Source: Paraburkholderia sediminicola | Lineage (GTDB): Bacteria > Pseudomonadota > Gammaproteobacteria > Burkholderiales > Burkholderiaceae | Length of the DNA stretch: 64,000 nt | Assembly: GCF_902859805.1 (NCBI RefSeq) | Contig: NZ_CADIKC010000013.1 | Location: 62,001-126,000 of the forward strand | Direction: 5' to 3' | Part shown: in pieces, positions 47,547 through 55,377 of the stretch | Layout of the letters: each line of letters starts with the position of its first letter | How positions within the stretch are numbered: the first letter of the stretch is position 1 | Made by a program: the position numbers and the translations under genes | The notes under the pieces: model-generated | The model's database searches: none | Told to the model about the DNA's origin: nothing | What the model saw: the letters and a program-made list of their open reading frames with translations, nothing else

Positions 47547-48158
47547 ATGATGGTTCTGTATTCCGGCACAACTTGCCCGTTCTCCCAGCGCTGCCGGCTG
47601 GTGTTGTTCGAAAAGGGCATGGACTTCGAGATCCGCGACGTCGACCTGTTTAACAAGCCGGAAGACATCGCTGTGATGAATCCGTATGGTCAGGTGCCGA
47701 TTCTCGTTGAACGGGACCTGATTCTGTATGAATCGAACATCATCAACGAATATATCGACGAGCGCTTCCCGCACCCGCAACTGATGCCGGCCGATCCGGT
47801 TCAGCGCGCCCGCGCCCGTCTGTTCCTGCTGAACTTCGAAAAGGAACTGTTCGTTCACGTCGGCACGCTCGAAAATGAAAAGGGCAAGGCCGCAGAGAAG
47901 AATCACGAGAAGGCACGTCTCGCGATCCGCGATCGCCTGACCCAGCTCGCACCGATCTTCCTGAAGAACAAGTACATGCTCGGCGAAGAGTTCTCGATGC
48001 TGGACGTCGCGATCGCGCCGTTGCTGTGGCGTCTGGACCACTACGGTATCGAGCTGTCGAAGAATGCAGCACCGCTGATGAAGTACGCCGAGCGCATTTT
48101 CAGCCGCCCGGCTTATATCGAAGCGCTGACACCTTCGGAAAAGGTGATGCGTCGTTGA
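47547..48158 (+). CDS. sspA: Stringent starvation protein A
   Basis: RNA-polymerase-associated protein of 203 aa with the glutathione-transferase fold but no GST activity in known members. The N-terminal thioredoxin-like domain has YSGTTCPFSQRCRLVLFEKG and NPYGQVPILVERDLILYESN. The C-terminal helical domain ends SRPAYIEALTPSEKVMRR. In E. coli SspA helps stationary-phase and acid-stress transcription. GAGGAAA precedes the start; sspB follows after 71-74 bp. Confidence 0.96.
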   Translation: MMVLYSGTTCPFSQRCRLVLFEKGMDFEIRDVDLFNKPEDIAVMNPYGQVPILVERDLILYESNIINEYIDERFPHPQLMPADPVQRARARLFLLNFEKELFVHVGTLENEKGKAAEKNHEKARLAIRDRLTQLAPIFLKNKYMLGEEFSMLDVAIAPLLWRLDHYGIELSKNAAPLMKYAERIFSRPAYIEALTPSEKVMRR

Positions 48159-48232
48159 GTTTGGCTTTGGGGTGAGGGCGCCGCGTCTCGATTGTTTTCC
48201 GTGCGCGCCCAAACCCGGTAAGAGGACTGTTG

Positions 48233-48754
48233 ATGCAAGAGATTTCAACCAAGCCTTATCTGCTGCGCGCGCTCTACGAGTGGTGCACGGATAACGGCTA
48301 CACGCCGCATATCGCGGTCCGGGTCGACAATCAGACGCGCGTGCCGCGGCAGTTCGTGCGCGATAACGAGATCGTGTTGAACATCAGCTTCGAGGCGACC
48401 AGCCAGTTGCAGATGGGCAATGAATGGATCGAGTTCAGCGCGCGCTTCTCCGGCAAGTCGCACAAGATTGAAGTGCCGATCGCCAATATTCTCGCGATCT
48501 ACGCGCGGGAAAACGGGCAGGGCATGGCGTTCCCGGTCGAGTCGGCAGGCGGCGAGGCGCAGGATTCAGGCGCCGACGCGGAACTGGCGGACGAGACGGA
48601 AGCACCGGCCGCGCCCGTCAGCGTGGCGCCGCGTGCGGTCGAAACGTCGTCCGCCGCTGATGCCGCCAAAGCGGAAAGCGCGACGGACGGCCCGCAGCCT
48701 GACGATGATGGATCAAAAGGTGGCGGAAGGGCTCGCCTCAAGATCGTGAAATGA
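48233..48754 (+). CDS. sspB: ClpXP protease specificity-enhancing factor SspB
   Basis: Adaptor of 173 aa that delivers ssrA-tagged proteins to ClpXP. The folded domain (about residues 3-110) has STKPYLLRALYEWCTDNGYT, HIAVRVDNQTRVPRQFV and IPVANILAIYAREN-like sequence. A flexible acidic/Ala-rich linker leads to the ClpX-binding tail GGGRARLKIVK, very close to the E. coli XB peptide. The ATG at 48233 is used; a TTG one codon earlier is also possible. tRNA-Thr follows 19 bp later. Confidence 0.96.
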   Translation: MQEISTKPYLLRALYEWCTDNGYTPHIAVRVDNQTRVPRQFVRDNEIVLNISFEATSQLQMGNEWIEFSARFSGKSHKIEVPIANILAIYARENGQGMAFPVESAGGEAQDSGADAELADETEAPAAPVSVAPRAVETSSAADAAKAESATDGPQPDDDGSKGGGRARLKIVK

Positions 48755-48773
48755 AGTAGAATCACGGCCTCAT

Positions 48774-48849
48774 GCCGGCTTAGCTCATCAGGTAGAGCGC
48801 TTGACTTGTAATCATGAGGTGGCGGGTTCGAGTCCTGCAGCCGGCACCA
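48774..48849 (+). tRNA. tRNA-Thr (anticodon UGU)
   Basis: 76-nt cloverleaf with a 7-bp acceptor stem (GCCGGCT/AGCCGGC), encoded CCA end, D-arm GCTC/GAGC, T-arm GCGGG/CCTGC with TTCGAGT loop, and anticodon TGT at 48807-48809 within CTTGTAA. The anticodon stem CTTGA/TCATG has one T-T mismatch at positions 28-42. A terminator follows. Confidence 0.95.
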
Positions 48850-48857
48850 GTAGTGCG

Positions 48858-48897
48858 AAAGCGGGTTTCTGAATAACTTCAGAAACCCGCTTTTTTA
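48858..48897 (+). terminator. Terminator after tRNA-Thr
   Basis: AAGCGGGTTTCTGA pairs with TTCAGAAACCCGCTT around AATAAC-type loop bases, then six T. Strong Rho-independent terminator. Confidence 0.93.
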
Positions 48898-48960
48898 TTT
48901 GCGGCGGGGATTTCGCAGCCCGAACGAGGGACGGGAACGGCGCATTTTTGCCAGATCTCA

Positions 48961-48981
48961 TTCACCTTGTCGATTGTGGAC
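48961..48981 (+). repeat. 21-bp repeat, intergenic copy
   Basis: Begins TTCACCTTGTCGATTG and ends TGGAC; identical to 50916-50936, and both copies are followed within about 7 bases by GTCTACG. This copy is upstream of the methyltransferase gene. Confidence 0.85.
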
Positions 48982-49194
48982 ATTTTAGTCTACGAGTCTC
49001 CTTCAAACCGCAGCAAAGTGCGATGGCATCAGCCCTGTGCGGGCAGCCGCCCACAGATACCGTCCCGCGAACCCGACCGGGAGAGGTACTATTCGGGCAC
49101 CAGTCGGCATCACGATCAGTCACTCCGGCGGGCAACGCCCCCGAGACGCGAGTTTTCACCGCGTCACTCCTGCAACACAGACCCCACCTTCATC

Positions 49195-50319
49195 ATGACC
49201 AGCCCCGCAACCATCACCTGGCCCGAAGCCGACGGCCCCCGCACTGCGCGTTGGCGCTCCGAAGCTGCGGTGCCGCCGCCCAGGCGCGTTGTCGTCGCCG
49301 ATGACCGCACGACCGCCGACTCCGCCTATCGTCTCGCGTGCGAAGGCACCGCGCTGCTCTGGAACGGCGACTTTCAGAACGCCCGCCAATTGCTGCAAGC
49401 CGTCACGCGCCGGCTGGAGCGCAAGCCGCGCAAGCACGGCGAAACGCCGATCGACGCGTTCAACCTGCATCGCCAGGCACAGTCGCAACGCGCCCGCACG
49501 CTCGGCATGATCCTGATTCCGCTCGACGCCGCATACGCAATTCCGCTGCGTCGCGCGCCTGAAGTGCAACAGGCCTGTATCGAAACCTACGGGCCGTCTA
49601 CCGACGAGCCCTCAGTTGTGTCGCTGCGCGAATTGCTCGGTCTGATCGGCGCGCACGAGTGGCGCAAGAAGGGCGTGGAAATTCCCGCGCTGGGTGAGCG
49701 CATCCATCCGCACTACGGCGTGTTTTCGCCGGTGCGCGGCGAATATGTGGATCTGGTCGCGCACACGCCGTTGCCGTCGTTGAACAAGGCGTTCGATATC
49801 GGCACCGGTACGGGCGTACTGGCTGCGCTGCTCGCCAAACGCGGCGTGAAAAAAATCGTCGCGACCGATCAGGATCCGCGAGCGCTGGCCTGTGCGCGCG
49901 AAAACCTCACGCGTCTTGGTTACGATCAGCAAGTCGACGTCGTGCGAGCCGATCTGTTTCCGGAGGGTCGTGCGCCGCTGGTGATCTGCAATCCGCCGTG
50001 GGTGCCGGCGCGGCCCGCCTCACCGATTGAATATGCGATCTACGATTCGGAAAGCCGCATGCTGCTCGGGTTTCTGGACGGACTGGCGGAACACTTGTCT
50101 CCAGGCGGGGAAGGCTGGCTGATCATGTCGGACTTCGCCGAGCATCTCGGATTACGTACGCGCGAGTGGTTGCTTGCCGCCATTGAAAAGGCGGGGCTGA
50201 CGGTGGTGGGTCGCGAGGATATTCGTCCGCGGCACCCGAAGTCGACCGATGAAAACGACGCGCTGCATACGGCGCGCAAGGCTGAAATGACGTCGCTCTG
50301 GCGTCTGAAGGCGCGCTAA
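49195..50319 (+). CDS. Class I SAM-dependent methyltransferase (small-domain/NPPW type)
   Basis: Methyltransferase of 374 aa. The SAM motif is FDIGTGTGVLAALLAKRG, followed by ATDQDPRALACARENL and the catalytic NPPW (LVICNPPWVPARP), which is typical of enzymes that methylate amide or base nitrogens (PrmC/RsmC/HemK-like). The N-terminal 200 residues are a separate helical domain. The start at 49195 is used because similarity to the family begins there; the frame stays open to 48967. The target is unknown. Confidence 0.87.
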   Translation: MTSPATITWPEADGPRTARWRSEAAVPPPRRVVVADDRTTADSAYRLACEGTALLWNGDFQNARQLLQAVTRRLERKPRKHGETPIDAFNLHRQAQSQRARTLGMILIPLDAAYAIPLRRAPEVQQACIETYGPSTDEPSVVSLRELLGLIGAHEWRKKGVEIPALGERIHPHYGVFSPVRGEYVDLVAHTPLPSLNKAFDIGTGTGVLAALLAKRGVKKIVATDQDPRALACARENLTRLGYDQQVDVVRADLFPEGRAPLVICNPPWVPARPASPIEYAIYDSESRMLLGFLDGLAEHLSPGGEGWLIMSDFAEHLGLRTREWLLAAIEKAGLTVVGREDIRPRHPKSTDENDALHTARKAEMTSLWRLKAR

Positions 50320-50378
50320 ACGGTAGTGCTCGAGGGCGCGCGATGATGCGTCATGAGATGCAGCCAAAGAACGGCGTG

Positions 50379-51650
50379 TCAGACTGGCACGCCGCGCGCC
50401 TTGAGATACGCTAGTGCGCCACGTCCGGCTGCCAGCCCGCTGGCGAAGCAGGCGGTGAGCAGATAACCGCCGGTCGGCGCTTCCCAGTCGAGCATTTCAC
50501 CCGCGCAGAACGCGCCGGGCAGATGTTCGATCATCAAATGTTGATCAAGCGCTTCGAAGGGGATGCCGCCTGCGGTGCTGATCGCCTCGGCGATAGGCCG
50601 CGCGCGCGTAAGCCGCACCGGCAGTGCTTTGATCGCATGCGCCAGGACATTCGCGTCGGCGAAGGCTTCCTTCGACAGAATCTCGTGCAACAAAGCCAGT
50701 TTTACGCCTCCAATGCCGACTCTGCCATGCAGGTGAGTCGACATGGAGCGTGAACCACGCGGTCGCGTGACTTCGGCCACGACACGCTCCAACGTCAAGC
50801 CTGGCGCCAGGTCCAGCGCGATCGTGACGTCGCCGTCGGCGAGAATCCGCTCCCGGATGGCTGCCGACAGCGCGTAAATCAGACTCCCTTCGAGGCCGGT
50901 TTCGGTCAGAAGTATTTCACCTTGTCGATTGTGGACTTTATTGTCTACGTCGGTGAGCGTGATGGCCACGGATTTCACCGGCTGACCGGCGAAGCGCTCG
51001 CGCAGATAAGGGCTCCAGTCCGCATCGAAGCCGCAGTTCGCGGGCCGCAACGGCGTCACCGGCACCTCGCGTGCGCTCAGGAGCGGCACCCAGGCGGCGT
51101 CCGATCCAAGCCTTGGCCAGCTTGCGCCGCCGAGTGCGAACACCACGGCATCGCAGCTCACGCGTTGCTCGCCGTCGGGTGTTTCGAAGCGCAACGTGTG
51201 AGCCTCGGTGGCGCCGTCTTCGTTGTTCCAGCCGGTCCATTTGTGGCGCATGTGAAAGCGCACACCCGCTTCTCTCAACCGATGCAACCACGCACGCAGC
51301 ATCGGCGCCGCTTTCATATCGGTCGGAAAAACCCGCCCCGAACTGCCGACGAAGGTTTCGACGCCAAGCCCATGCAGCCAGGCCCGCAAGGCGTCGGGAC
51401 CGAACAGGTCGAGTAGGGGCGCGATCTGTTTGCGGCGCGCGCCATAGCGGCCAAGAAACGGCTCGAGCGGTTCCGAATGCGTGATGTTCATGCCGCCTTT
51501 GCCCGCCATCAGGAATTTGCGGCCAACGGATGGCATCGCGTCGTAGACGTCGACTTGCACGCCGTGCTGGGCAAGCGCCTCGGCGGCCATCAAGCCGGCC
51601 GGGCCGCCGCCGATCACGGCGACGCGGGCGGAATCGAAGGAGGATGACAT
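50379..51650 (-). CDS. HI0933-like NAD(P)/FAD-dependent oxidoreductase (TIGR03862 type)
   Basis: Flavoprotein of 423 aa. The FAD motif is AVIGGGPAGLMAAEALAQHG near residue 10, followed by the family mark GRKFLMAGKGGMNITHSEP and FALGGASWPRLGSDA. The middle contains QGEILLTETGLEGSLIYALS. The C-terminus has CAGEMLDWEAPTGGYLLTACFASG. The start at 51650 (MSSSFDSARV) is preferred; the frame is open 48 bp more. Function in vivo is unknown. Codons near the middle contain the second copy of the 21-bp repeat. Confidence 0.92.
   Translation of the reverse strand: MSSSFDSARVAVIGGGPAGLMAAEALAQHGVQVDVYDAMPSVGRKFLMAGKGGMNITHSEPLEPFLGRYGARRKQIAPLLDLFGPDALRAWLHGLGVETFVGSSGRVFPTDMKAAPMLRAWLHRLREAGVRFHMRHKWTGWNNEDGATEAHTLRFETPDGEQRVSCDAVVFALGGASWPRLGSDAAWVPLLSAREVPVTPLRPANCGFDADWSPYLRERFAGQPVKSVAITLTDVDNKVHNRQGEILLTETGLEGSLIYALSAAIRERILADGDVTIALDLAPGLTLERVVAEVTRPRGSRSMSTHLHGRVGIGGVKLALLHEILSKEAFADANVLAHAIKALPVRLTRARPIAEAISTAGGIPFEALDQHLMIEHLPGAFCAGEMLDWEAPTGGYLLTACFASGLAAGRGALAYLKARGVPV
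50916..50936 (+). repeat. 21-bp repeat, copy inside the flavoprotein gene
   Basis: Identical to 48961-48981. Here it encodes, on the minus strand, part of VHNRQGE in the flavoprotein. Confidence 0.85.
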
Positions 51651-52045
51651 GCGGTCCTGCAGATGAGCGGAGGGCGGCGCGTTGGCCTGATCTGACAATC
51701 GGCAGCGCGAAGGGCGCTATTTTCACACCGCCGGCAACGCAGGGCAAACGGCGCGCGGCGAACGGCCAACGAGTCAACCGACCAGCCCGAGCTAGCGGCC
51801 GAAAAGAGCTGGGTTCGGGCGTGTCGCAAACCCCTGCGCCCACGTTCGTCCCTTTGCTATTCACTCGCGCGACCTATACTTTTCAAACACCTTCCACCGG
51901 ACGCAGTCCGCTTATTCCCCGCGTCACACTATCCCATCGCTCTCATTTCACCCGACGCGGCCAATGCAGCCGCGTCGCGGCCGGCGACGTGGCCTGCGCG
52001 CCCGCTGTTTGTCTGGATGTTTCGACGTTTAATCAGGAGATTGCC
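51651..52045 (+). other. 395-bp divergent intergenic region
   Basis: Between the leftward flavoprotein and the DUF1059 gene. A weak promoter candidate is TTGCTA (51854-51859) with TATACT (51875-51880) at 15-bp spacing, which would leave a leader of about 160 nt. No gene seen. Confidence 0.4.
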
Positions 52046-52255
52046 ATGACTCGCAAATACATCGACTGCCGCGAGTTTCCGAGCGAAATGAATTGCACGG
52101 TTGCCCTATCCGCCGACAGCGAGAGCGAATTGCTCGACGCCGCCGTGCAGCATGCCGTCACGGTGCACAAACATACGGACTCGCCGGAACTGCGCTCGCA
52201 GCTCAAGACGCTCTTTCATGACGGCACGCCGCCGGTCGAGGGGCCGCGCGCGTAA
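52046..52255 (+). CDS. DUF1059 family small protein
   Basis: Protein of 69 aa starting MTRKYIDCREFPSEMNCTVA, with the typical two Cys and SELLDAAVQHAVTVHKHTD. AGGAGA at 52035-52040 is six bases before the ATG, which fixes the start although the frame is open far upstream. Function unknown; members are small soluble proteins that may bind metal through the Cys residues. Confidence 0.88.
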   Translation: MTRKYIDCREFPSEMNCTVALSADSESELLDAAVQHAVTVHKHTDSPELRSQLKTLFHDGTPPVEGPRA

Positions 52256-52344
52256 TTCGTTGTTCTTCTTTGAGCATGAAGGCCGGTTGACCCGCACGAA
52301 CGGCGGCGCGCCGTTCGCGCTGGTCGCGGCGTTGTGTGGGCGTG

Positions 52345-52665
52345 CTAGCCGGGATATGCCTCATCCACCTTCAGTCCGGCCAGCTTGAAAATGACCCGCA
52401 GCGTTTGCGGTTTGATGTCGCGGCGCGAAGCGAGCGTTGTCATCACGAAGTCGAGTACTTTCGCGTACTTCAGCATCGTCAGGCACGTCTCCATGTCGAC
52501 GCTGCCATCGCGCATGACCTCGGCCAGCCGCAGCATTTCGGTGGAGATGTCGCGTGCCATTTCCAGTTCGAGCTGCTGCTTTTCCGACCACGCAGGGGCG
52601 GCGGTGAGCTTCGCCAGCATTTCCTGAAACTTCTGTTCGACGTTTCCGTTGGGTACCGTGTCCAT
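52345..52665 (-). CDS. Conserved hypothetical protein (106 aa)
   Basis: Soluble, strongly helical protein of 106 aa without Cys-rich or membrane features except one Cys in METCLTMLKYAKVLDF. A run of charged heptad-like sequence (WSEKQQLELEMARDISTEML) suggests coiled-coil packing. I do not recognise the family. It has its own upstream region of 386 bp. Confidence 0.7.
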   Translation of the reverse strand: MDTVPNGNVEQKFQEMLAKLTAAPAWSEKQQLELEMARDISTEMLRLAEVMRDGSVDMETCLTMLKYAKVLDFVMTTLASRRDIKPQTLRVIFKLAGLKVDEAYPG

Positions 52666-53051
52666 CGCTGCCTCTTCTATTTTCCAGGCGCGCGTCCGTT
52701 TGAGATCGCGGCGCGCTGCTGGTTACGTAACGTTCGGCCCGTGTTCCGGGACCGTCCTCCCCACATGCATTCGGTTCGCGTGATCGAAGCCACGGCCGGC
52801 AGCTTGTTGTTATGCGCGACACGGCTTACGCCATCGAGTGAGCCGGCCCGCAAGATGCTTTCAAGCCACGTCGGAATACGTCCCGCATAGTGCGTTTTGA
52901 GCAGGAAGTGTTCCAGGTTTATGGCATTTCTCGCATGGTCGACGCGGCTCCTTAGGTGAGCGGCCTGCGCTTTGGGTAAACTGGCAGCAACTTTTCCTTT
53001 TTTCCGTCATCTGTCGCACGTTCGCGTTGCAATCGATGGCGGTCCCCCACG
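52666..53051 (+). other. 386-bp divergent intergenic region
   Basis: Between the 106-aa gene and the methyltransferase at 53052. I see no promoter, RNA or coding feature that I can support. The methyltransferase start has no clear Shine-Dalgarno sequence. Confidence 0.4.
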
Positions 53052-53894
53052 ATGTCCAGCAAAACCCACGAAATCCGTCCGAACCAGTCCGTCGAGTTGT
53101 TGAAGGAACTCCATATCCTCACGCGCGACGGCAAGATGAACCAGGACAGCCGTCGCAAGCTGAAGCAGGTCTACCACCTGTTCCAGTTCATCGAGCCGCT
53201 GCTGAAAGACCTCAAGGAGCAGCAGGGCGCGGTGACGCTCGTCGACCATGGCGCGGGCAAGTCATACCTAGGTTTTATCCTGTATGACCTTTTCTTCAAG
53301 GAGTTTCAGGACGCCGCTGGTGGGGCGTCGCACATTTACGGCATCGAAACGCGCGAGGATCTCGTGACGAAATCCGAGGAGCTGGCCGGGCGGCTGGGCT
53401 TCAAGGGGATGTCGTTTCTGAATTTATCGGTGGCGGAGTCGATTACGTCAGACCGATTGCCGGCGCAGATCGATATCGTGACCGCGCTGCATGCGTGCAA
53501 TACCGCGACTGACGACGCGCTCCGGTTCGCTCTGGAAAAGCGTGCGAAATACATCGTGGTGGTGCCGTGTTGCCAGGCCGAGGTGGCGGGGGTTTTACGG
53601 CAGAACAAGGGTAAATCGCTGGGGAATGCGCTGACCGAAATCTGGCGGCATCCGTTACATACCCGGGAATTCGGCAGCCAGATTACCAATGTGCTGCGCT
53701 GCCTGCAGCTGGAAGCGCATGGATATCAGGTGAGTGTGACCGAGCTGGTCGGGTGGGAACATTCCATGAAGAATGAACTGATTATTGCCCAGTTCAAGGA
53801 CCTGCCGAGACGACGGCCAACCGAGCGGCTGAATGAAGTGATGGAGACGCTCGGGATCGAGGAGCTGAAAGAGCGGTTCTTTGTCTCGGCCTGA
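53052..53894 (+). CDS. SAM-dependent methyltransferase, Methyltransf_32-like
   Basis: Protein of 280 aa. The SAM motif is TLVDHGAGKSYLGFILYDLF, the second strand IYGIETREDLVTKSEELA, and motif IV region VTALHACNTATDDALRFAL with VVVPCCQAEV. This pattern, with His-Ala-Cys and Pro-Cys-Cys, matches the Methyltransf_32 family found in bacteria and related eukaryotic RNA methyltransferase-like proteins. The substrate is unknown. It stands alone and converges with the DUF1415 gene. Confidence 0.85.
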   Translation: MSSKTHEIRPNQSVELLKELHILTRDGKMNQDSRRKLKQVYHLFQFIEPLLKDLKEQQGAVTLVDHGAGKSYLGFILYDLFFKEFQDAAGGASHIYGIETREDLVTKSEELAGRLGFKGMSFLNLSVAESITSDRLPAQIDIVTALHACNTATDDALRFALEKRAKYIVVVPCCQAEVAGVLRQNKGKSLGNALTEIWRHPLHTREFGSQITNVLRCLQLEAHGYQVSVTELVGWEHSMKNELIIAQFKDLPRRRPTERLNEVMETLGIEELKERFFVSA

Positions 53895-53905
53895 TCCGTC
53901 CTGCG

Positions 53906-53930
53906 GCGGCGGCTTTTTCATAGCCGCCGC
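53906..53930 (+). terminator. Hairpin between convergent genes
   Basis: GCGGCGGCT (53906-53914) pairs with AGCCGCCGC (53922-53930) around TTTTCAT. No T-tract follows on the + strand. Probably a shared terminator for the convergent methyltransferase and DUF1415 genes. Confidence 0.6.
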
Positions 53931-53935
53931 GCGAA

Positions 53936-54490
53936 TTACTTTTTCATCAATTCATTCCAGCCTTTAAGACCAATTCGCCGAAGCGTCTCCTGATTCCGCT
54001 CATAAATAGCTTCTGCATCGGGAAAAGCCTGAACCGCCCGTTCGATACTGTCTTCGCGAAGCAAATGCAAAATCGGATAGGGTGCGCGATTCGTATAGTT
54101 CTCGATATCGTCGGGCTCGCTGTCTTCAAACTGATAATGCGGGTGAAAACTGGCAATCTGAATAATGCCTTCCAGCCGAAGTTGCTTGACCATTCTCTCG
54201 GCGAAAAACAGGCAATCGTTATAGTCGAGAAAATCGCTGAGCGCGTTCGGTATAACCAGAAGCGTGGTATCCACCGCCTCAGGATTCGCTGCGACGAGTG
54301 CCTGAATCTCGGTTTCGAGATCGGCTAACACCCCTTCCATATCCACGGCGTCGCTCACGGCGTACCGAATCTGCCCTTTCACATGCACGGCTTTGGCAAA
54401 GGGGCACAAATTGAGCCCGATCACGGCTTCCGTCTGCCAATGACGGGTGGCGGCGATAACGGCATCATGAGATTCGGCGGGCGACGACAT
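53936..54490 (-). CDS. DUF1415 family protein
   Basis: Protein of 184 aa. The start at 54490 (MSSPAESHDAVIAATRHW) is preferred to an open frame 69 bp longer. The family hallmark is GLNLCPFAKAVHVKGQIRY near residue 24, and ASFHPHYQFEDSEPDDIENY and PYPILHLLREDSIERA further on. Family function is unknown. Confidence 0.9.
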   Translation of the reverse strand: MSSPAESHDAVIAATRHWQTEAVIGLNLCPFAKAVHVKGQIRYAVSDAVDMEGVLADLETEIQALVAANPEAVDTTLLVIPNALSDFLDYNDCLFFAERMVKQLRLEGIIQIASFHPHYQFEDSEPDDIENYTNRAPYPILHLLREDSIERAVQAFPDAEAIYERNQETLRRIGLKGWNELMKK

Positions 54491-54582
54491 GGCAAGCAGC
54501 GAAAGAGGAAAGTGCCATTCTAACGGCGCGCAACGGTACCGATCCGCACCCTGCCGCAACAGGACGACTCAAACCTCAGCCC

Positions 54583-55224
54583 TCAACCCGCTTGGGTCCC
54601 GCTGCACGCCGCAGCGATCAACTGCGCCGCTACCTTCGGTGCGGCAAGAATTGGTCCGCAGCCCGGGCCGTAGGTTTGGCTGGCCGCGTACACGCCTTCG
54701 ATCATCAAGCCCAGTCCGTTGGCCAAGGCCACCGGATCGTCGGCGCCTGCCGCAGTTGTCAGTTCCAGAAGCCGCGCCATCAATCGTTCCTTGTTGCGAA
54801 ACACGAATTGCCGCGCCGGGTGCGTGGTGTCGGAAAACTCCACCGACACATTCACGAAAGGACAGCCGCGGTAATCGTCGACCGATGCGCGCACCGCCAG
54901 GTCGTCGAAATATTGTTGAAGCTGCCTGGCCGGCTCACCTGGATGCTTCGCAAAGCTCTTCTCCACGTAGCCGAAAAACTGCTCGTCCTTGCGCTCCAGA
55001 TACGCCATTACCAATTCATCTTTCGACGAGAACTGCCGGTATAAGCTCATCTTGTTCACACCCGCGCGCTCGACCACCGCGTCGACACCGACTGTTCGCA
55101 CACCCTCGCGGTAGAACAGTTCGTCCGCGGCGCGCAGTAGATGCTGTTGCGCCTCCGGACCGGCCGTCTGCGTGCTGCGTGCTCGCCGTGCGCCGGTTGG
55201 CTTGAGGGTTTCGCTATCGGACAT
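54583..55224 (-). CDS. TetR family transcriptional regulator
   Basis: Regulator of 213 aa. The N-terminal helix-turn-helix reads LLRAADELFYREGVRTVGVD followed by AVVERAGVNKMSLYRQFSSKDELV. The C-terminal ligand domain is all-helical with one Cys in RGCPFVNVSVEF. The start at 55224 is chosen because similarity begins there; the frame stays open for over 1.4 kb upstream, but that part is the antisense of the MFS gene. It is divergent from the MFS transporter, which it probably represses. Confidence 0.92.
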   Translation of the reverse strand: MSDSETLKPTGARRARSTQTAGPEAQQHLLRAADELFYREGVRTVGVDAVVERAGVNKMSLYRQFSSKDELVMAYLERKDEQFFGYVEKSFAKHPGEPARQLQQYFDDLAVRASVDDYRGCPFVNVSVEFSDTTHPARQFVFRNKERLMARLLELTTAAGADDPVALANGLGLMIEGVYAASQTYGPGCGPILAAPKVAAQLIAAACSGTQAG

Positions 55225-55251
55225 GGATGCCACCTGAATTGAATTGATGCC

Positions 55252-55280
55252 TTGACATGTTACCGACCAGTAACTAACAT
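55252..55280 (+). promoter_or_regulatory. Promoter of the MFS gene with operator in the spacer
   Basis: TTGACA (55252-55257, perfect -35) and TAACAT (55275-55280) are 17 bp apart. The spacer contains GTTACCGACCAGTAAC (55259-55274), an inverted repeat GTTAC-N6-GTAAC that resembles TetR-family operators. A repressor bound there would block RNA polymerase. Confidence 0.75.
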
Positions 55281-55290
55281 CGCAACACCA

Positions 55291-55310
55291 TTGTGACAGA
55301 TCTGTCACAA
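55291..55310 (+). promoter_or_regulatory. Perfect 20-bp palindrome downstream of the promoter
   Basis: TTGTGACAGATCTGTCACAA is identical to its reverse complement. It lies at about +4 to +23 of the predicted MFS transcript. The half-sites are TGTGACA; spacing between TGTGA and TCACA is 8, so it is not a standard CRP site. Confidence 0.75.
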
Positions 55311-55377
55311 GTCCTTTACCGAAGTCGTAACAATGCGAGCGGCGCGGCCTGCGGGGCAGGCGTCGATTGGAGAACCG

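Larger units (their letters stand above)
48850..49194 (+). other. 345-bp gap between tRNA-Thr and the methyltransferase
   Basis: Holds the tRNA terminator and one copy of a 21-bp sequence (48961-48981) repeated at 50916-50936. An open frame from TTG at 48967 runs into the methyltransferase in the same frame but its first 76 residues have no family similarity. Confidence 0.5.

Noticed and set aside
48967..49194. N-terminal extension of the methyltransferase from a TTG start
   Set aside because: The first 76 residues lack similarity to the family and begin inside the 21-bp repeat; the ATG at 49195 is more likely.
55291..55310. CRP binding site (TGTGA and TCACA half-sites)
   Set aside because: The spacer is 8 bp, not 6, and the site lies downstream of the predicted start; kept only as an unspecified palindrome.
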